Source: Carposina sasakii (taxonomy: Eukaryota; Arthropoda; Insecta; Lepidoptera; Carposinidae). From it: a stretch of DNA of 64,000 nucleotides. The stretch lies in assembly GCA_014607495.2 (NCBI GenBank), contig CP053160.1, positions 930,001-994,000 on the forward strand, given 5' to 3'. Of the stretch, positions 11,573 through 23,541 are shown in pieces. Below the pieces are notes generated by a model. The model was not told the origin of the DNA. It did no database searches and was given only the letters and a program-made list of their open reading frames with translations. The number at the start of each line of letters is the position of its first letter. Positions within the stretch are counted from its first letter, which is position 1. Position numbers and translations under genes: made by a program.

Positions 11573-12625
11573 GCCTATTATTTTTAGGTCCAATATACCT
11601 ATAGACCGATCAAAATTATGGTATTATCGCAGCCATTCACTAATAATTGAAGATTTTTAGAAATAATTTAATTATCAACACAACTAAAAACATAAAAAAC
11701 AAACAATAATAAGAAAAAACTATAAATCTCTTGTTATAAAGTCGCAAAATACGAGAATTATTACTATTGTAATAATTGACTTGTCTTGGCGGGGGGCACG
11801 ACCGTGCCTCCAATAAACTATTAATTAAATCCCATACAACCACATTCGATAGAGCACGTCATAACTTTCTGCAATATAACGGGATATTCAAAAACTTTCG
11901 TTTTGCAAAAATGTTGTGATACTCGTACGTAGGTAATTTAATGACAGTATAATTGACTAATTTGTAAATCTTAAAACATTTGACTAAACAGCTGTTCCAA
12001 GTAGATTTCGTAAAGTGTAAAAATATGTGTTGAATTACATTACGAGTACATGAAATAAATGACTATGAATGAATGAATTAGACCATCATTAAAATATAGG
12101 TGTATGATGATATTCTTCAAAATAAATAATAGATCACACAGATCGCATCATAATAACGTATTTAGGTACTTAATAGGTAACATGTGCCTATATACTCGTA
12201 TAATGCAAAATATAACGCAAGACAATTTTTTAAATTAATCCCTTGCTACAAATTACACCACATCGCGATCGTCTAAAAATATTTAAAAGACACGACACAT
12301 ACCAAACCAAAACAACACTTTTAACTGTTGCATGTAACTAAAAATAGCCTTACCTCCGCAGTTAGAGTTAACCGTTTACCCGACTGCATTCCAACCTGCA
12401 ACAGAGTGCGAATGTAAAGCATTGCTCATAAATATTCTACGCGATAAATGCCACATTTTCGTACAGCCTAGTCTAAATTGTTTAGCTTTTTTGGCACGTT
12501 CTAGGTTTTCGTGCACAGGATATACTCGATTATACCAATATGTGACTTGTGGATGCCTACGACTTAGTCCGCGTAAACTAAAAGGATTCTCGTTTCCGTG
12601 GGAACCCTTTCTTATCAGAAATATA
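11573..12625. other. No recognisable feature
   Basis: AT-rich. ORFs present are short and without motifs; an (aatg)n patch lies at 12064-12078. Confidence 0.5.
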
Positions 12626-12735
12626 TAGCATGACCGCGCATACAAAATTCAACATGGCGGCTATATTTATTGTATTTTGACAGACTAAATATCGATAAAT
12701 CGGTTTATCATATCGTGTTTCGCAGATCATGCTAC
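12626..12735. mobile_element. MITE family H, copy 2
   Basis: Opposite orientation to copy 1: tagcatgaccgcgcataca, aattcaacatggcggctat, cggtttatcatatcgtg, ending gatcatgcta. Confidence 0.7.
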
Positions 12736-13446
12736 TTGTGCTGATGTCTGATGTCAGAACACACACCCTCCAAATTTCAAGTCAGTTGTTCTTTGATCAG
12801 ACAGTGATTCAAATTCAGGACTCAGAACAAAGCATTTCATATAGGTATGTAGAATTAATATAAATAATGTACAAAAGCGAAAATAAGGATTACTGATTAT
12901 GTAGGTACATAGTGTATGAAGGTGAATAGGATTTTGTATATAGTACCTTCAGTTTACATGAATTATCTCTACACAACAGCTACACAACCTTGCCATTTAT
13001 TTCTATAGTTATAAGAGCTGTTAATTTATAAGCTTTTTTTATTCTATTAATCATGCATTCATGAGCCGCAGATGTAATAAGTAATTATTTTGAATTTGAA
13101 TTAAAATTAACGCCTATACTACCTAGTTACTTCTATAAAATAAAAAAAAATCAATATAACTTTGTGATCGGCTTTCTCTTACTTTTTTATTTCATACACA
13201 TGAGTACTAAAGCCACACCAAATTGGGTAGAACAGCAGCAGGATCACGAAAGAGATCATACGGATATTATCATAAAAGAGCAGTGTAAGTATATAGATAC
13301 ATAGGTACATTACAATATAAAGAACAATAGAAAGTCACATGAGGTACCTTTTTTATGTACTCGTATAACATCTGTTATGATCCACAAATAAACACATTTG
13401 ATTTGATTTGAATTTAACTAACATAATAAGTATTTAGAACATGTTA

Positions 13447-15284
13447 GGGGAAAGGTGTACTAAATGATCCCTCGAGGTAAAATGATTCCCTTTAATCCTG
13501 AATAAACTAAAGTGTCATCTCGCTCGATCTATTTGCTGACGCCTTCCCCGTACCCCGCTCAGTAGCCCAGTGAAGTGTCATGGTGGTGTGACTATAACCC
13601 TTCGATTTATTGCGAAAAATAAAAAATCTGTGTGTTCAATCTAAGTCAAGCATAAAATCAATGCTATATTGCTGAAATTGTTTTGTATATTTGTGAATGA
13701 AAGTGTTACTGGTGGTTCCTATTGGTATTCAAGAATATTTCAAGCATGTTTTGATGACACCACGGTTATGTTTTGAGGTTATGTTTGGACAATTTATGTA
13801 AATTTTATATTTGGGGTCAAACGATCCTCTTTTGTCGCTATAAAATGATCCCAGGAATCATTTTACCCCTAACATTTTGGCAATTAGAAAACTAATATCC
13901 ACTTATTATTACATATACCTTTCTATGATACCTTTAACTGTGTGGTATGTGCATAAAATAATGTGTCTACCATTGCTATCATAAATTATGTTGCACATAA
14001 ATGTTTGTTAACCTAAATAAAAAAAATTAACTAAGAGTCATGTATGTGTGTATGTGTAATGTATATTTGTAAGGATTTGTGTATATGTGTATTTTATATA
14101 TAATTAGAGTGAGTATATTTCAGGAAACCATCCTCGCTTGAATTCATTTACAGTCAGAATGATAAAAACCAATCGCTCGCTATGCTGTCTTCTAAGCAAG
14201 TTTACACCTCTATCAAATCTTCATTAGCTTCATTGTGTGTGAATTATGAAATCCAACCGTCTTCTGTGCAAGTAGTTACCCCCGTTAAATCGCTTTAAAC
14301 CCTAGCTTCTGAAATGATTTCGTCCCTAATTCAAGATCTACACAAGCCCAAGAGATTGGTATTGTTCCAATATCTACTTCAATTAGGTCTTCAGATTCAT
14401 CTACATCTTTTGGAGTATTTTCATTTTCACAAAGGAACACTTATGATTCCGAATCTTCCGAAGAGGATGCCGAGTGCATGTTCTGCACAGAACCGTATTC
14501 AAAAGACGACATGGGAAAAGGTTGGGTCCAATACATAAAATGTTTTAAATGGGGACATGAAGCATGCGCCGGACTCGATAATGATGACGAAGAAGAAGAA
14601 GATATGTGACTTCTGCAGAGATCGTTTCGAAAATTTAAAGAAACAATTAATCTTCTAAATGAATAGGTACCTACATTATAAACATCAAAATACTTCGTGA
14701 TGGTTGATATTATTCAAGACTGCTGATTATAAAGAGATTATTTTATTAAAACTACGTTAGAAGAAAGATTCAAAACTGTTGATAATAGTGAGTTTATTTG
14801 ATAAAAACTACTTGGGAAGAATGTTGTTAAATATTGAGATATCTCAGGTTAGTTTAGGATTAGTATTTTTGTTTTAGATACTGATAAAAAAAGAGAAAAA
14901 ATTGTCATACTTATAAATATTTGTGACAAATCCTTAGTACTAAGCCGCACTGTTAATTATTATCAGTTTTTTTTTTAAATAAAGCTATTCTAGAAGTAAG
15001 TTTTGATAATTATTTAGACTTGGAGTACAAAATTATCCCTGGGCTCATTTTGACCCTACCCTAGGGATCGTTTTAGACATCCGGGTGTACAAAATGATCC
15101 TTTAGTAGCCTTTTCGAAAATCTCTAACAAATCTATAGATAATCAACCAACTAAAAATAATCGTATGCAAGTATATCAGCATTTATATGATATATTCAAA
15201 GCTCATTCAATGTTTGTCTTACTTTAATATTTTGGATACAGTAAGCATTTTCCCTTAGGGGGATCATTATGTACACCTTTCCCC
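13447..15284 (+). mobile_element. pogo-like DNA transposon relic, TA-flanked
   Basis: TIRs ggggaaaggtgtac at 13447 and its complement ending at 15284, each flanked by TA (13445-13446, 15285-15286), as for Tc1/mariner/pogo elements. Subterminal regions on both sides repeat aatgatcc-type words. The only coding trace is a broken PHD-like cysteine region at 14463-14640. Confidence 0.75.
14463..14640 (+). pseudogene. Remnant of a transposase C-terminal zinc finger
   Basis: Reads EDAECMFCTEPYSKDD, then W..YIKCFKWGHEACAG, then DNDDEEEED; a stop follows, and the next frame gives CDFCRDRF. The C-x2-C ... W-x2-H-x3-C ... C-x2-C layout is the finger found at the end of many insect pogo/jerky-type transposases. 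One frameshift lies at about 14601-14605; the DDE core is gone. Confidence 0.6.
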
Positions 15285-15529
15285 TACATTGATACACCAA
15301 AAGACACATTAGTACTTTATTTTTAAAAAGTACTGCCAAGTCTAGGCACTCATATAATCACATTGGCAATACCCTGACATTATGACAAATACATCATTAT
15401 CGGTTAATGATCCAAAAAAGAGATATCACGTGCCATAATACAAATGTATGTCTCTTATAGATACATATAGGTACAGAGAATACCTAGGTACATGTAGGTA
15501 GACAGAGAATGATATATGTACTTACATAC

Positions 15530-15632
15530 TTTCCCGTGCTGATGCGGGACTAACAGCTGCATCTCCTTCCGTGTATTTCGTAAGAGAACTCGGGCATTCT
15601 CTCTGGCGATAAACTCCCCGCTATTAGTCATC
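15530..15632 (+). repeat. Family B dispersed repeat, copy
   Basis: ccgtgctgatgcgggactaa, tgcatctccttccgtgtat, gggcattctctctggcgat. Confidence 0.6.
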
Positions 15633-15816
15633 GTAGGTACCCACTACTGACCACTTTCTTCTATCCGGCGGCGTAACGAGATAAGAAGAGTCTTACTTAA
15701 AAATATATGACCTATGCACATGTGACTCTACATGCCTTTTTGTGGAGAACACTATAGTACGCGGTGGTAGTCTCACCCCTAGCCAAGTGAGGCTGACAGG
15801 TGAAAAGTGGTTATGT

Positions 15817-16217
15817 AGGTACTATCAACTAAGGCGCCGCTGAAAAATTTTTAGAATCGTGTGATTCTAAAAATTTTTCGTTTGCAAGCTACGATAGTTC
15901 CTTATCATACTCTTTACTGCTGCATACCAATCTGTTCATTGTATCAATATTTTTTTTAAAAAGTTACATAAAATGAGCCTTTGTCTTGAGAAACCCAAAA
16001 CAACAGGAGAGGGTGTAAAAATCATTGTTAAGAATATTCTTATGTTTGACATCTGTGCTAGTCAGCCAATTATTTTATTGTTTTACATTTTGTCAATAGT
16101 AAAAAAGTCTATTGTAATGTTTTTCTGACTTTCTATTGAAAGGTGGTTTACTAACGCGCTGCAAACTAAATAAAACCTTTTGTCAGCATGTCAGCGGCGC
16201 CTTGGTTGATAGTACCT
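15817..16217. mobile_element. MITE with 28-bp TIR (aggtactatcaac ends)
   Basis: Ends aggtactatcaactaagg and ccttggttgatagtacct are inverted and run on through cgccgctga. Just inside the left end is a separate 17-bp perfect hairpin (15842-15880). Confidence 0.8.
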
Positions 16218-16384
16218 ATGCATGCATACTTCTAGCTGCTTAGTATATCAATTTTATTGTCATAATAACAGAGCAAATTCACGGACGCGGACAGTGGAAT
16301 CCCCTGAATGCTGAGCCTGAATCATATAAATTCATAGTTATAAATTAGATGATAACCAGCTAGTTGTTATGTAATATTTATTAA

Positions 16385-16682
16385 CTAGTGGACGCCCGCG
16401 ACTCCGTCCGCACTCCGCGTGGACTACAGAAAAAACAAAATGTCGAAATTATCCGGGATAAAAAGCCTATATGTGTAAATAGCCTATTGTGTGGGACCTG
16501 TCACAATATATTCCTGAAAACTGCATCGAAATCGGTTCAGCCGTTTCTAAGATTAGCGTGCACAGACAAACCGACAAACAGACAAAAATTCCAAAAATCA
16601 TTGTTTTGCGTTTTTAAAGGTCTCCTATATTATATTTTCATGTATAGACAGTGATCCGTTATATTTTTATTATATGTATAGA
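16385..16682 (+). mobile_element. Family C repeat, copy 2
   Basis: Same start and tail; includes the accgacaaacagacaaaaat stretch lost from the copy at 3831. A small insertion repeats cactccgcgt. Confidence 0.75.
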
Positions 16683-16854
16683 AGAAGATAGATTAATATC
16701 TAACCGCACATCTGTTAATTAGATAGTAGATGTTATTGTCATTAAAAACGTATTTATAAAACGTTTGTAAACATGTACGAGCTAGTATGTTTAGAACATT
16801 AAAGAGACCGCTGCTTGTATTGTGCACTGATTTTTTTTTAATACAGGGGGACAG

Positions 16855-16985
16855 ATGTAAAAGATCAGTGACAAGTTGCTAGCTTATCGCCTGAGAGAAT
16901 GCCCGAGTTCCTTAGTCGACTCTTACGACATGCACGGAAGGAGATGCAGCTGATGTATTTTAGGGAAGCTCCGCATCCGCACAGG
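16855..16985 (-). repeat. Family B dispersed repeat, copy
   Basis: Reverse of 775-905: gtgacaagttgctagcttat, gacatgcacggaaggagatg. Confidence 0.6.
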
Positions 16986-17593
16986 AATCAGCCGGCTTTT
17001 GTGAAGTGTTTCGATCTGGGTAATCCCAATAATCGGATCGATATTTCAACCCTCTCACATTCCTGAATAAAAGTCGATGCAGAATGCATTTATTTATACT
17101 GACTGCCTTTTCCAATGGTGATATTATTATAGCCTCTCTGAAGGATAATGTTGATGCTGTTTCAATCTTGTGTCAGTTCTTCCGTTTTAGAGAAGACAGA
17201 CAAGCATCAACTTCTCCCTATCCAATCATTGGAAAATTGGCTCTTAGTAAATTTTCGACGCTATGTCGTAGGACGAATAAACAGTAAAATTAGCTATCTG
17301 GGTGCGATAAATCAGTGTGAAATAGGTGTGATTCCGTGACTAATGCTAATAAACCTCTAATAGCGCGCTGTAAAACTGAATTTCATGAGTCGTGTATACT
17401 GCTGAAGTCGTATGGAGCTGTCCGTAACTTCGAAGCAATGCTATTTTCAAGATTTATGGGGATTTTATTGCCGGTTTTTCGACGATAGTAATGACATTTC
17501 ATATTCATAGACTTCCGATTACTACATTACAAGTATATCTGAGTATGTATACTTAGGTCCTAATAGTCTTGATAGTATGCTAATTTAAAAATA
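16986..17593. other. No recognisable feature
   Basis: Two overlapping short ORFs (17084-17339) have no motif I recognise and no splice context. Confidence 0.4.
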
Positions 17594-17979
17594 TACAGGG
17601 TGTTATTTCGTTGCCACCCTTAACGAAGGGTACGTACTCTATACATCAAATAAAGTATGTTTATGCCAAAAAAAATGTTGGGAAACGATGTAAATTTTTT
17701 TGTCATTTTTCAAAATTACTTTTTCGGTCGAAATTTACAGTGTCCAGTGTTTATGCTAGTTTTTTCATAGACAGATATTAATTATTTCTCGTGAAAAAAT
17801 CTTGCTACGCGCGTCAATGTGCATTTATGCAGAAAAACACAGTCTATTTTCTCAACTTTGGATCCTAATATCTTGGGAACCAGACACTACCCAGGTGTGC
17901 TTCCATGGAGAAAAATTATCGTAATGACGAGGAGATTCCGTAGTTTTCGGGAACGTTGACGACCAAAAATCATCCTGTA
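17594..17979 (+). mobile_element. MITE family G, complete copy
   Basis: Runs from tacagggtgttatttcg to aaaatcatcctgta, with the same internal order as the copy at 9126. Confidence 0.85.
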
Positions 17980-18613
17980 GTTATAGATCATAATGTTGAT
18001 GCCTGAATGTAGATATAATGATATTTGCAAATCATCTAGCCTCATTTACATTAGGTTTTTCCTTACCCATAGTGGGATGTGCTACTTATTTCCAGGAATA
18101 ATATTGATATGCTAGTACCAAGAACGTTATTAGAGGTTAGAATATATATTTTCCGCAAACTCCCCATAATTAAATTCTTTTGTATCCGGGAATTAAGTTC
18201 AAACATACAAAGAGTTGCATTAATCAATCTCCCACGTCCATGAGAAGTGAAGGGGAAATATTATTAACTTAGAAAATGATTAATGTAAATAACGAAGAAC
18301 AAATGTTATACGTATTAGTAGACAATAGTGATAAAATAATTTTTGACTTCTTCTAGATTAATAAATATCTATCCGACCAGATGGTATATTTTTTGCCAAT
18401 GTACCTAAGTCATTGAGGAATGTCTAGAAAAATTTGTTTAGATAATGTTTATAGGCGTTTTCTTAGTACCGAAACGGTACACCGTATTTAAGCGGTACTT
18501 TTAAAGGCCGATCTGAAGATATCTCTCTCACAGATATAAAAACGGATTGATTTGGTTGTACCTATGTAGTAGGTAGAATATTTACAATTATCCATCTACA
18601 GGCATCATTTAGG

Positions 18614-18801
18614 GCAGAGGTTTGCAAACTTATTTCGTCTAACGCCCACTTGGAAAATCAGTAGCGCCCCCCATTTTTATTTCATCTTAAAAATGTCAAT
18701 AGCATATTAGTTGCGCTATTTTATTCTGGGCCTTAACTGCCCCTTTCTAGGTCTCCAACGCCCACGAGGGGGCGTTATTGCACGCTTTGGGAAAGACTGT
18801 T
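18614..18801. mobile_element. hAT-like MITE, diverged
   Basis: cagaggtttgcaaactt at the left and ggaaagactg at the right, with tctaacgcccactt and the partly inverted cgcccacgagggggcg between. No clean 8-bp duplication was found, so the ends are approximate. Confidence 0.5.
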
Positions 18802-19230
18802 ACCTAGGGGATCATATTGACAGGCCTTTTCGGATTCGGCAGAGAACAGTTAACCCAACAATAAGTGATCGAAAGATGATAATTTTTTATTGCGGCCGGC
18901 ATTTTTTATTTAAGCACATTGACCTTAGTTAAGAACTGATTAAATAAGCGCAAGTTCAATGTTAACGGACCGAATAGGCCTCGAAAAACTATCTAATCTT
19001 CACTATTCAAAAGGTTTTTTATTCGACTGCGGGAACCGTTTCGACAGGCCTTCGTTCGTGTTTTCAATTGTAAAGTCAATTAAGAGTATTTTGGAGCGTT
19101 TGATAATCGCGTTTATCGGTACCTTAATTGGTTTGGGCATTCGTAAAATACATAGAGTGCCTAGCTAGAGCATAGAAAGCTAGAGTCATTTAAGAAAAAG
19201 GTTTGATATAAGTACTTAATAAGTTGATTA

Positions 19231-19405
19231 TACAGGTGATTTTTGGTCGCCAACGTTCCCGAAAACTACGGATTCTCCTCATCATCACGATCATTTTTCT
19301 CCATGGAAGCATACCTGGGAAGTTTTTCTGCATAAATGCACATTGACGCGTGTAGAAAGATTTTTTCACGAGAAATTATTAATATCTATCTATGAAAAAA
19401 CTTAC
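19231..19405 (-). mobile_element. MITE family G, truncated copy
   Basis: Starts with the tacaggtgatttttggtcg end and breaks off after ctatgaaaaaac. Confidence 0.75.
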
Positions 19406-20159
19406 GAATCATTGATTTTGCACCGCAAAAGACCATTTTCTGTTACTTATTTACGTAGACGGTAAGACATCAATAACACCAATACAAACGTTAGAATTAT
19501 CCAGTAAAGTGTTAGAGGTGACCGCATGGTGCCAATAAGTTGTTTGTACAATTGCCCACACGCTGGGCGAAGGGCCATTCTCCATGTTTGATGGATCATA
19601 CCACTTGTTTAATGGGCCATACTAGTAGACGGGCTTGGCCGGAGACGGTAAATATTAGCGTATTTGTTCGAGCTTGCTTAGACCTTTGTTGCTAGCTAGA
19701 GTTTCACGAAATAGTTCTTTTGAATGATGGCGCTAGTTACTATGTCTACGACTACATTATCGGTGTTACAGTATACAAAAGTTTTAGTTCCAAAATCAGG
19801 CATAGAGGTCTTTGAATATGGTTTTTAAATAGATAAGTATAAGGAATTATTATTTAAGTTGATCTTGTTAGTATTTACATTAGTTGAGGTTACTTAGTTT
19901 AAGTATTATGTATGTATTTTAATTTCGAGGTTTGCAAGCGCAATATGTTTGAAAGTATCTATGCAAAGATGTAGCCTTTGAAGCATAGTGTGAACCAATC
20001 ACTGGCTGACATTGCAATGGCCTGTAATTGCCGTCTGTTAGTCGCCCAACGGTGGATACTTAGAAAAAACATTCGCTCCGCTTCGCTCCAGAGGCAAGAC
20101 CTATAATTAATCTAAGGGTGGATAACTATACAATGATAGATCTTGATCATATCTTGATC
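19406..20159. other. No recognisable feature
   Basis: Unassigned. 18802-19230 is likewise unassigned apart from a chance ORF. Confidence 0.4.
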
Positions 20160-20400
20160 TAAGATCTTAATACATACATACATATAATCACGCCTTTATC
20201 CCTGACGGGGTAGGCAGAGCACCAAGGGCCGATAGAACAACATGGTGCCACTGCTGACAAATTTTGAGGGTATAGTTGAGATGTACAATTTCAGTTAGCA
20301 GTGACAGGTGGTTAACTCATCGCCTACAAAACACCAAGACCCTCTTGTCCCTCTACTGACTTGTACAGTATGCCCGGGAAGAGAAGAAGCTTAATCCAAG
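20160..20400 (-). repeat. Family B2 dispersed repeat, copy
   Basis: atcacgcctttatccctgac, gagcaccaagggccgataga, tgagatgtacaatttcagtt; then a piece with cttgtccctctactgactt also seen at 55395. Confidence 0.6.
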
Positions 20401-20693
20401 ACATTTCATGATTCTGGAAACACATAGACGAAACATGATTAATTATTAAAATAAAATAAATCAAGAACACTGTGTTTCTTCTTATCTTGAGCAAACTGCG
20501 TCAAGGCAACTTGTTTGAGCATTACAATCGCAGAAAGTTAAATATGGCATAGTTAAGATTAGTGACGGGTTTGCCTACTGAGACATTAAAATAACGATAT
20601 TTACATACCTACATATTCTCACTAACTGTAGGGTTGCGAAGGAAATCCTGTAGCTACGGAAAGCGGGTTCATCATGAAAGAAATCCTACAGCA

Positions 20694-21034
20694 CTAGTGG
20701 ACGCCCGCGACTCCGTCCGCGTGGACTACAGAAAAAAACAAAATGTCGAAATTATCCGGGATAAAAACATTTTCCCGGGATAAAATGTAGCCTATATGTT
20801 AAGTTGAATCTGTCACAATATATTCCTATATATAAACTGCATCGATATCGGTTCAGCCGTTTCTGAAATTAGCGTGCAGAAACGCACAGACAAACCGACA
20901 AACAGACAAAAATTCCAAAAATCATTCTTTTGGGTACTATTGCATTAAAAAAGGTCTCATATAATATTTTTTCTCATATATCTTCCATGTACAGACAGCG
21001 ATCCGTTACATTCTTATTATATATAGATAGATAG
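20694..21034 (+). mobile_element. Family C repeat, copy 3 (most complete)
   Basis: 341 bp from actagtggacgcccgcg to ttattatatatagatagata; the tata-gata tail is microsatellite-like. Confidence 0.75.
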
Positions 21035-21048
21035 CGGGTCCTGCCCTC

Positions 21049-21200
21049 CTAGCATGACCACGCATCGTGGATATCGTACCTATCGTACGATATCGTATCG
21101 TCTCTATACAAAATTCAACATGGCGGCTATATTTATCGTATATTGACAGGCTAAATGACGATAAATCGGTTTATCATATCATGTTTCGCAAGTCTTGCTA
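21049..21200. mobile_element. MITE family H, copy 3
   Basis: Starts cctagcatgaccacgcatc; includes aattcaacatggcggctat; ends gcaagtcttgctact. Lies directly between a family-C repeat and a family-B repeat. Confidence 0.7.
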
Positions 21201-21204
21201 CTAG

Positions 21205-21330
21205 AGCAGATGTAAAAGGTCAGTGACAAGCTACTAGCTCATAGCCTGAGAGAACGCCCCTGAGTTTCTTAGACGGTAGGAAACCCAGCTAATGTATTTT
21301 AAAGCTCCACATCAGTATAGGGCTGTATTC
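21205..21330 (-). repeat. Family B dispersed repeat, copy
   Basis: gatgtaaaaggtcagtgaca then gcctgagagaacgcccctga; shortened on the right. Confidence 0.55.
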
Positions 21331-21433
21331 TATTTCGCAGACCCACGTTAAAAGCAGCTATTCTACATACCGTACCCTGGGTTTCATTTCATTTAGGATT
21401 TCGCTTAATATACCTCTTCTGTTACACCCTGTA

Positions 21434-21910
21434 TACAGGGTGTGGGTGACAGCCAGGCAAATACTGAAATGCTGAACAAGTAGCATTGGGTTGAGTTTAA
21501 CACGACAGTGTTATAACTCGCAGGAAATGTATTTTTGATTTGATTATTAATAATGTTTGCTCTCCGCGCCAATTGTATCGGGCGATCCTGTGACTAATTA
21601 AATGGGCTTATTGGATATTATGTGACACATTGCTGTTTTTTTAATCACTTGTGACTCTCCATTAGGGTTGATCACTTATTTGAACTTTTTTAGGGCAACT
21701 TTTTTTTTGAAAATCTTATTTTGGTTAAAATTTTATTTTTAAGTCATTATCTAAGGCCTAATTAAACGAACTTAACTATTTTTTCTTAAAAATATGAAAA
21801 ATACTGAAAATTTTGGAATTTCCTGCGAAAATTTTCAGCGATTTCCACCTCAGAATCATGGTCTGAAGTCATGGTATCAATATTTGCCTGGCTGTCACAA
21901 ACACCCTGTA
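21434..21910. mobile_element. MITE with long TIR (tacagggtgtgggtgacag)
   Basis: Left end tacagggtgtgggtgacag and right end ctgtcacaaacaccctgta are inverted, continuing through ccaggcaaatact. The 477-bp element has no ORF. Its left end abuts a foldback MITE fragment ending caccctgta, so the two share a junction. Confidence 0.8.
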
Positions 21911-21944
21911 TTGATGAACTTTGGTATCGTATAACTAACTACTG

Positions 21945-22230
21945 CATCATCATCAGCCCTTCCAGATGGGCACCATCCTGCCCTTATTCTATTATTATAG
22001 GGTCGTCATCGGCGCAATATGGTTTCTTTCGAAACTCACAATGCCAAAGATTAGGCGTTTGTTTTAATGGCCGGCTGCCTGCCTGACGCCAACCCTTCTC
22101 GGATACTTATTTCTAAGAGACAATTTCAAAAATCCGTACATTAAATGAGTTCAGTGGTACAACCCGTGACTGGGATCGAACTTACCCACTGGACTATCAC
22201 CGCTACGAGTAATAACACGACCACTGCGTA
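21945..22230 (-). mobile_element. tRNA-related SINE (family I)
   Basis: The right side reads on the minus strand gatagtccagtgggtaag and gttcgatcccagtcac, A- and B-box-like; the left side ends atcatcatcagcccttcc. Related pieces: 41475-41600 and 59333-59500. Confidence 0.6.
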
Positions 22231-22330
22231 TAAGCATTATCATATCTGTGGTAAAAGTAAGGGTCAAAAAGGCTATCGGTTGGCTTGAAACGGTTACTTA
22301 CATACTGATAACGACAACAATATTATATCA

Positions 22331-22632
22331 CATCTGGGACCTTAGACAAAGTCACATTACTTGATCGAATCGATAGAGGTTCGTCATCGACAACTTTGCT
22401 TCAATAGGAAGTCTCTGCTCTCTGCTTTGCTCTCTGGTACGCTGGAAGGAATCTCTTACAGAGATAAGCACGCCTCTGTATGCATTTCTTTTGTAAATTT
22501 CTGTTATTATTGTAATATGTACAATAAAGAATAAGATTGAAGTCTAAACACTATTAATATAATTTATCTAAGCTATTGATGGGAGTATTGCTACAACGAA
22601 CATCGATGCCAAACGATGTTACATTATCTAAG
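22331..22632. mobile_element. MITE family J, copy 2, with extra sequence inside
   Basis: Outer parts match 1303-1441 (gatcgaatcgatag; cgaacatcgatgccaaacg). About 140 bp between about 22400 and 22540, with a poly(A)-signal-like aataaagaataag, interrupt it. Confidence 0.5.
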
Positions 22633-22896
22633 CCTGTCTATCTTGCAGCTCTTTCTTTAGATCTTCTACTACTTATCTCCACTTCATCGGTAATCGTTGA
22701 CTCCACCTTTAATCACACTCAACCACTAAAAATAACTCAAAGAAATCGAAATACCTCCTTACTACCATCGAGTGAATTCTTCGTGGCATTAAGGGAAAAG
22801 TTATTACTAAATTTATCTAAATAAAACCCCAGTATCACGGACGAATATAATGATACCTCTCGAGTACAAATGTGATAAGCCATTTAGGCTCTAGAC

Positions 22897-23087
22897 CAGT
22901 GGTTCCCAAAGTGATCCAGGTAGACCTCTAGGGGTCCGCAGGAGACTCGTTGAGGGTCTACGTTGACGTGAAAAATGGGGGTTCGTTCACAATTAATACG
23001 TAGATAATGTGCCTGTAGGGGGTCCACCAGAACCAGTTAACTTTTTAAATTTCGGGTCTATGAGAAAAAAAAGTTTGGGAACCCCTG
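22897..23087. mobile_element. hAT-type MITE with 8-bp target duplication
   Basis: Ends cagtggttcccaaag and ctttgggaacccctg-like complement; flanked by CTCTAGAC on both sides (22889-22896, 23088-23095). An 8-bp duplication with a central TA is typical of Buster-type hAT elements. Confidence 0.85.
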
Positions 23088-23238
23088 CTCTAGACTAAAG
23101 CGTGCCAAAATAAATATACATACATACAATCAAAAAACATATCTCTCCTTCTATCACAGTCGGGTAAAACAAGTTCTAGCGCTAGTGTTCAGTTGGTTAC
23201 ATTACAAATATTGTGATTTGTTAAATTAAAGTAGGTAG

Positions 23239-23529
23239 ATAAGTAATGTGTTGGGTTTTAGAGGTTCATAGTAATTAGTGGTTTACTAATTTACTAATTT
23301 CTATAATCCTGAGGATGCCACGGTTGTTGGCGAAACATATGTAGATTGTTTATCTAGTTTTTGATTTCGGAATGGTGCAATGTATCGTCTTGCATGCTAG
23401 GTGCTCGGGTCTGGTTTCTCATGGCGATTGTAGTTAGTGTAAGTGCCTGTTGTCGCAATTATGAGTTATCAGATCCGAGGGTCAATGGAGGGTGTAGGGC
23501 CCGGTGGTGGGCGCACCCATAGTAAAAAA
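23239..23529 (+). mobile_element. Lone PLE terminal repeat
   Basis: About 284 bp matching 27732-28014 of the tandem PLE with a few substitutions, and no ORF attached. Flanked by the 12-bp duplication taaagtaggtag at 23227-23238 and 23530-23541. It is an independent insertion of just the terminal repeat, older than the tandem one by its extra differences. A run of A follows its right end. Confidence 0.85.
23303..23349 (+). ncRNA. Hammerhead-ribozyme-like motif in the lone PLE terminal repeat
   Basis: Same core. Stem I is ATAATC with GATTGT: the one change turns an A-U into a G-U pair, so pairing is kept. Predicted cleavage after 23343. Confidence 0.7.
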
Positions 23530-23541
23530 TAAAGTAGGTAG

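Noticed and set aside
18711..19168. Two + strand ORFs (73 and 69 codons) as a small gene
   Set aside because: The first overlaps a hAT-like MITE. Neither has motifs or splice support.
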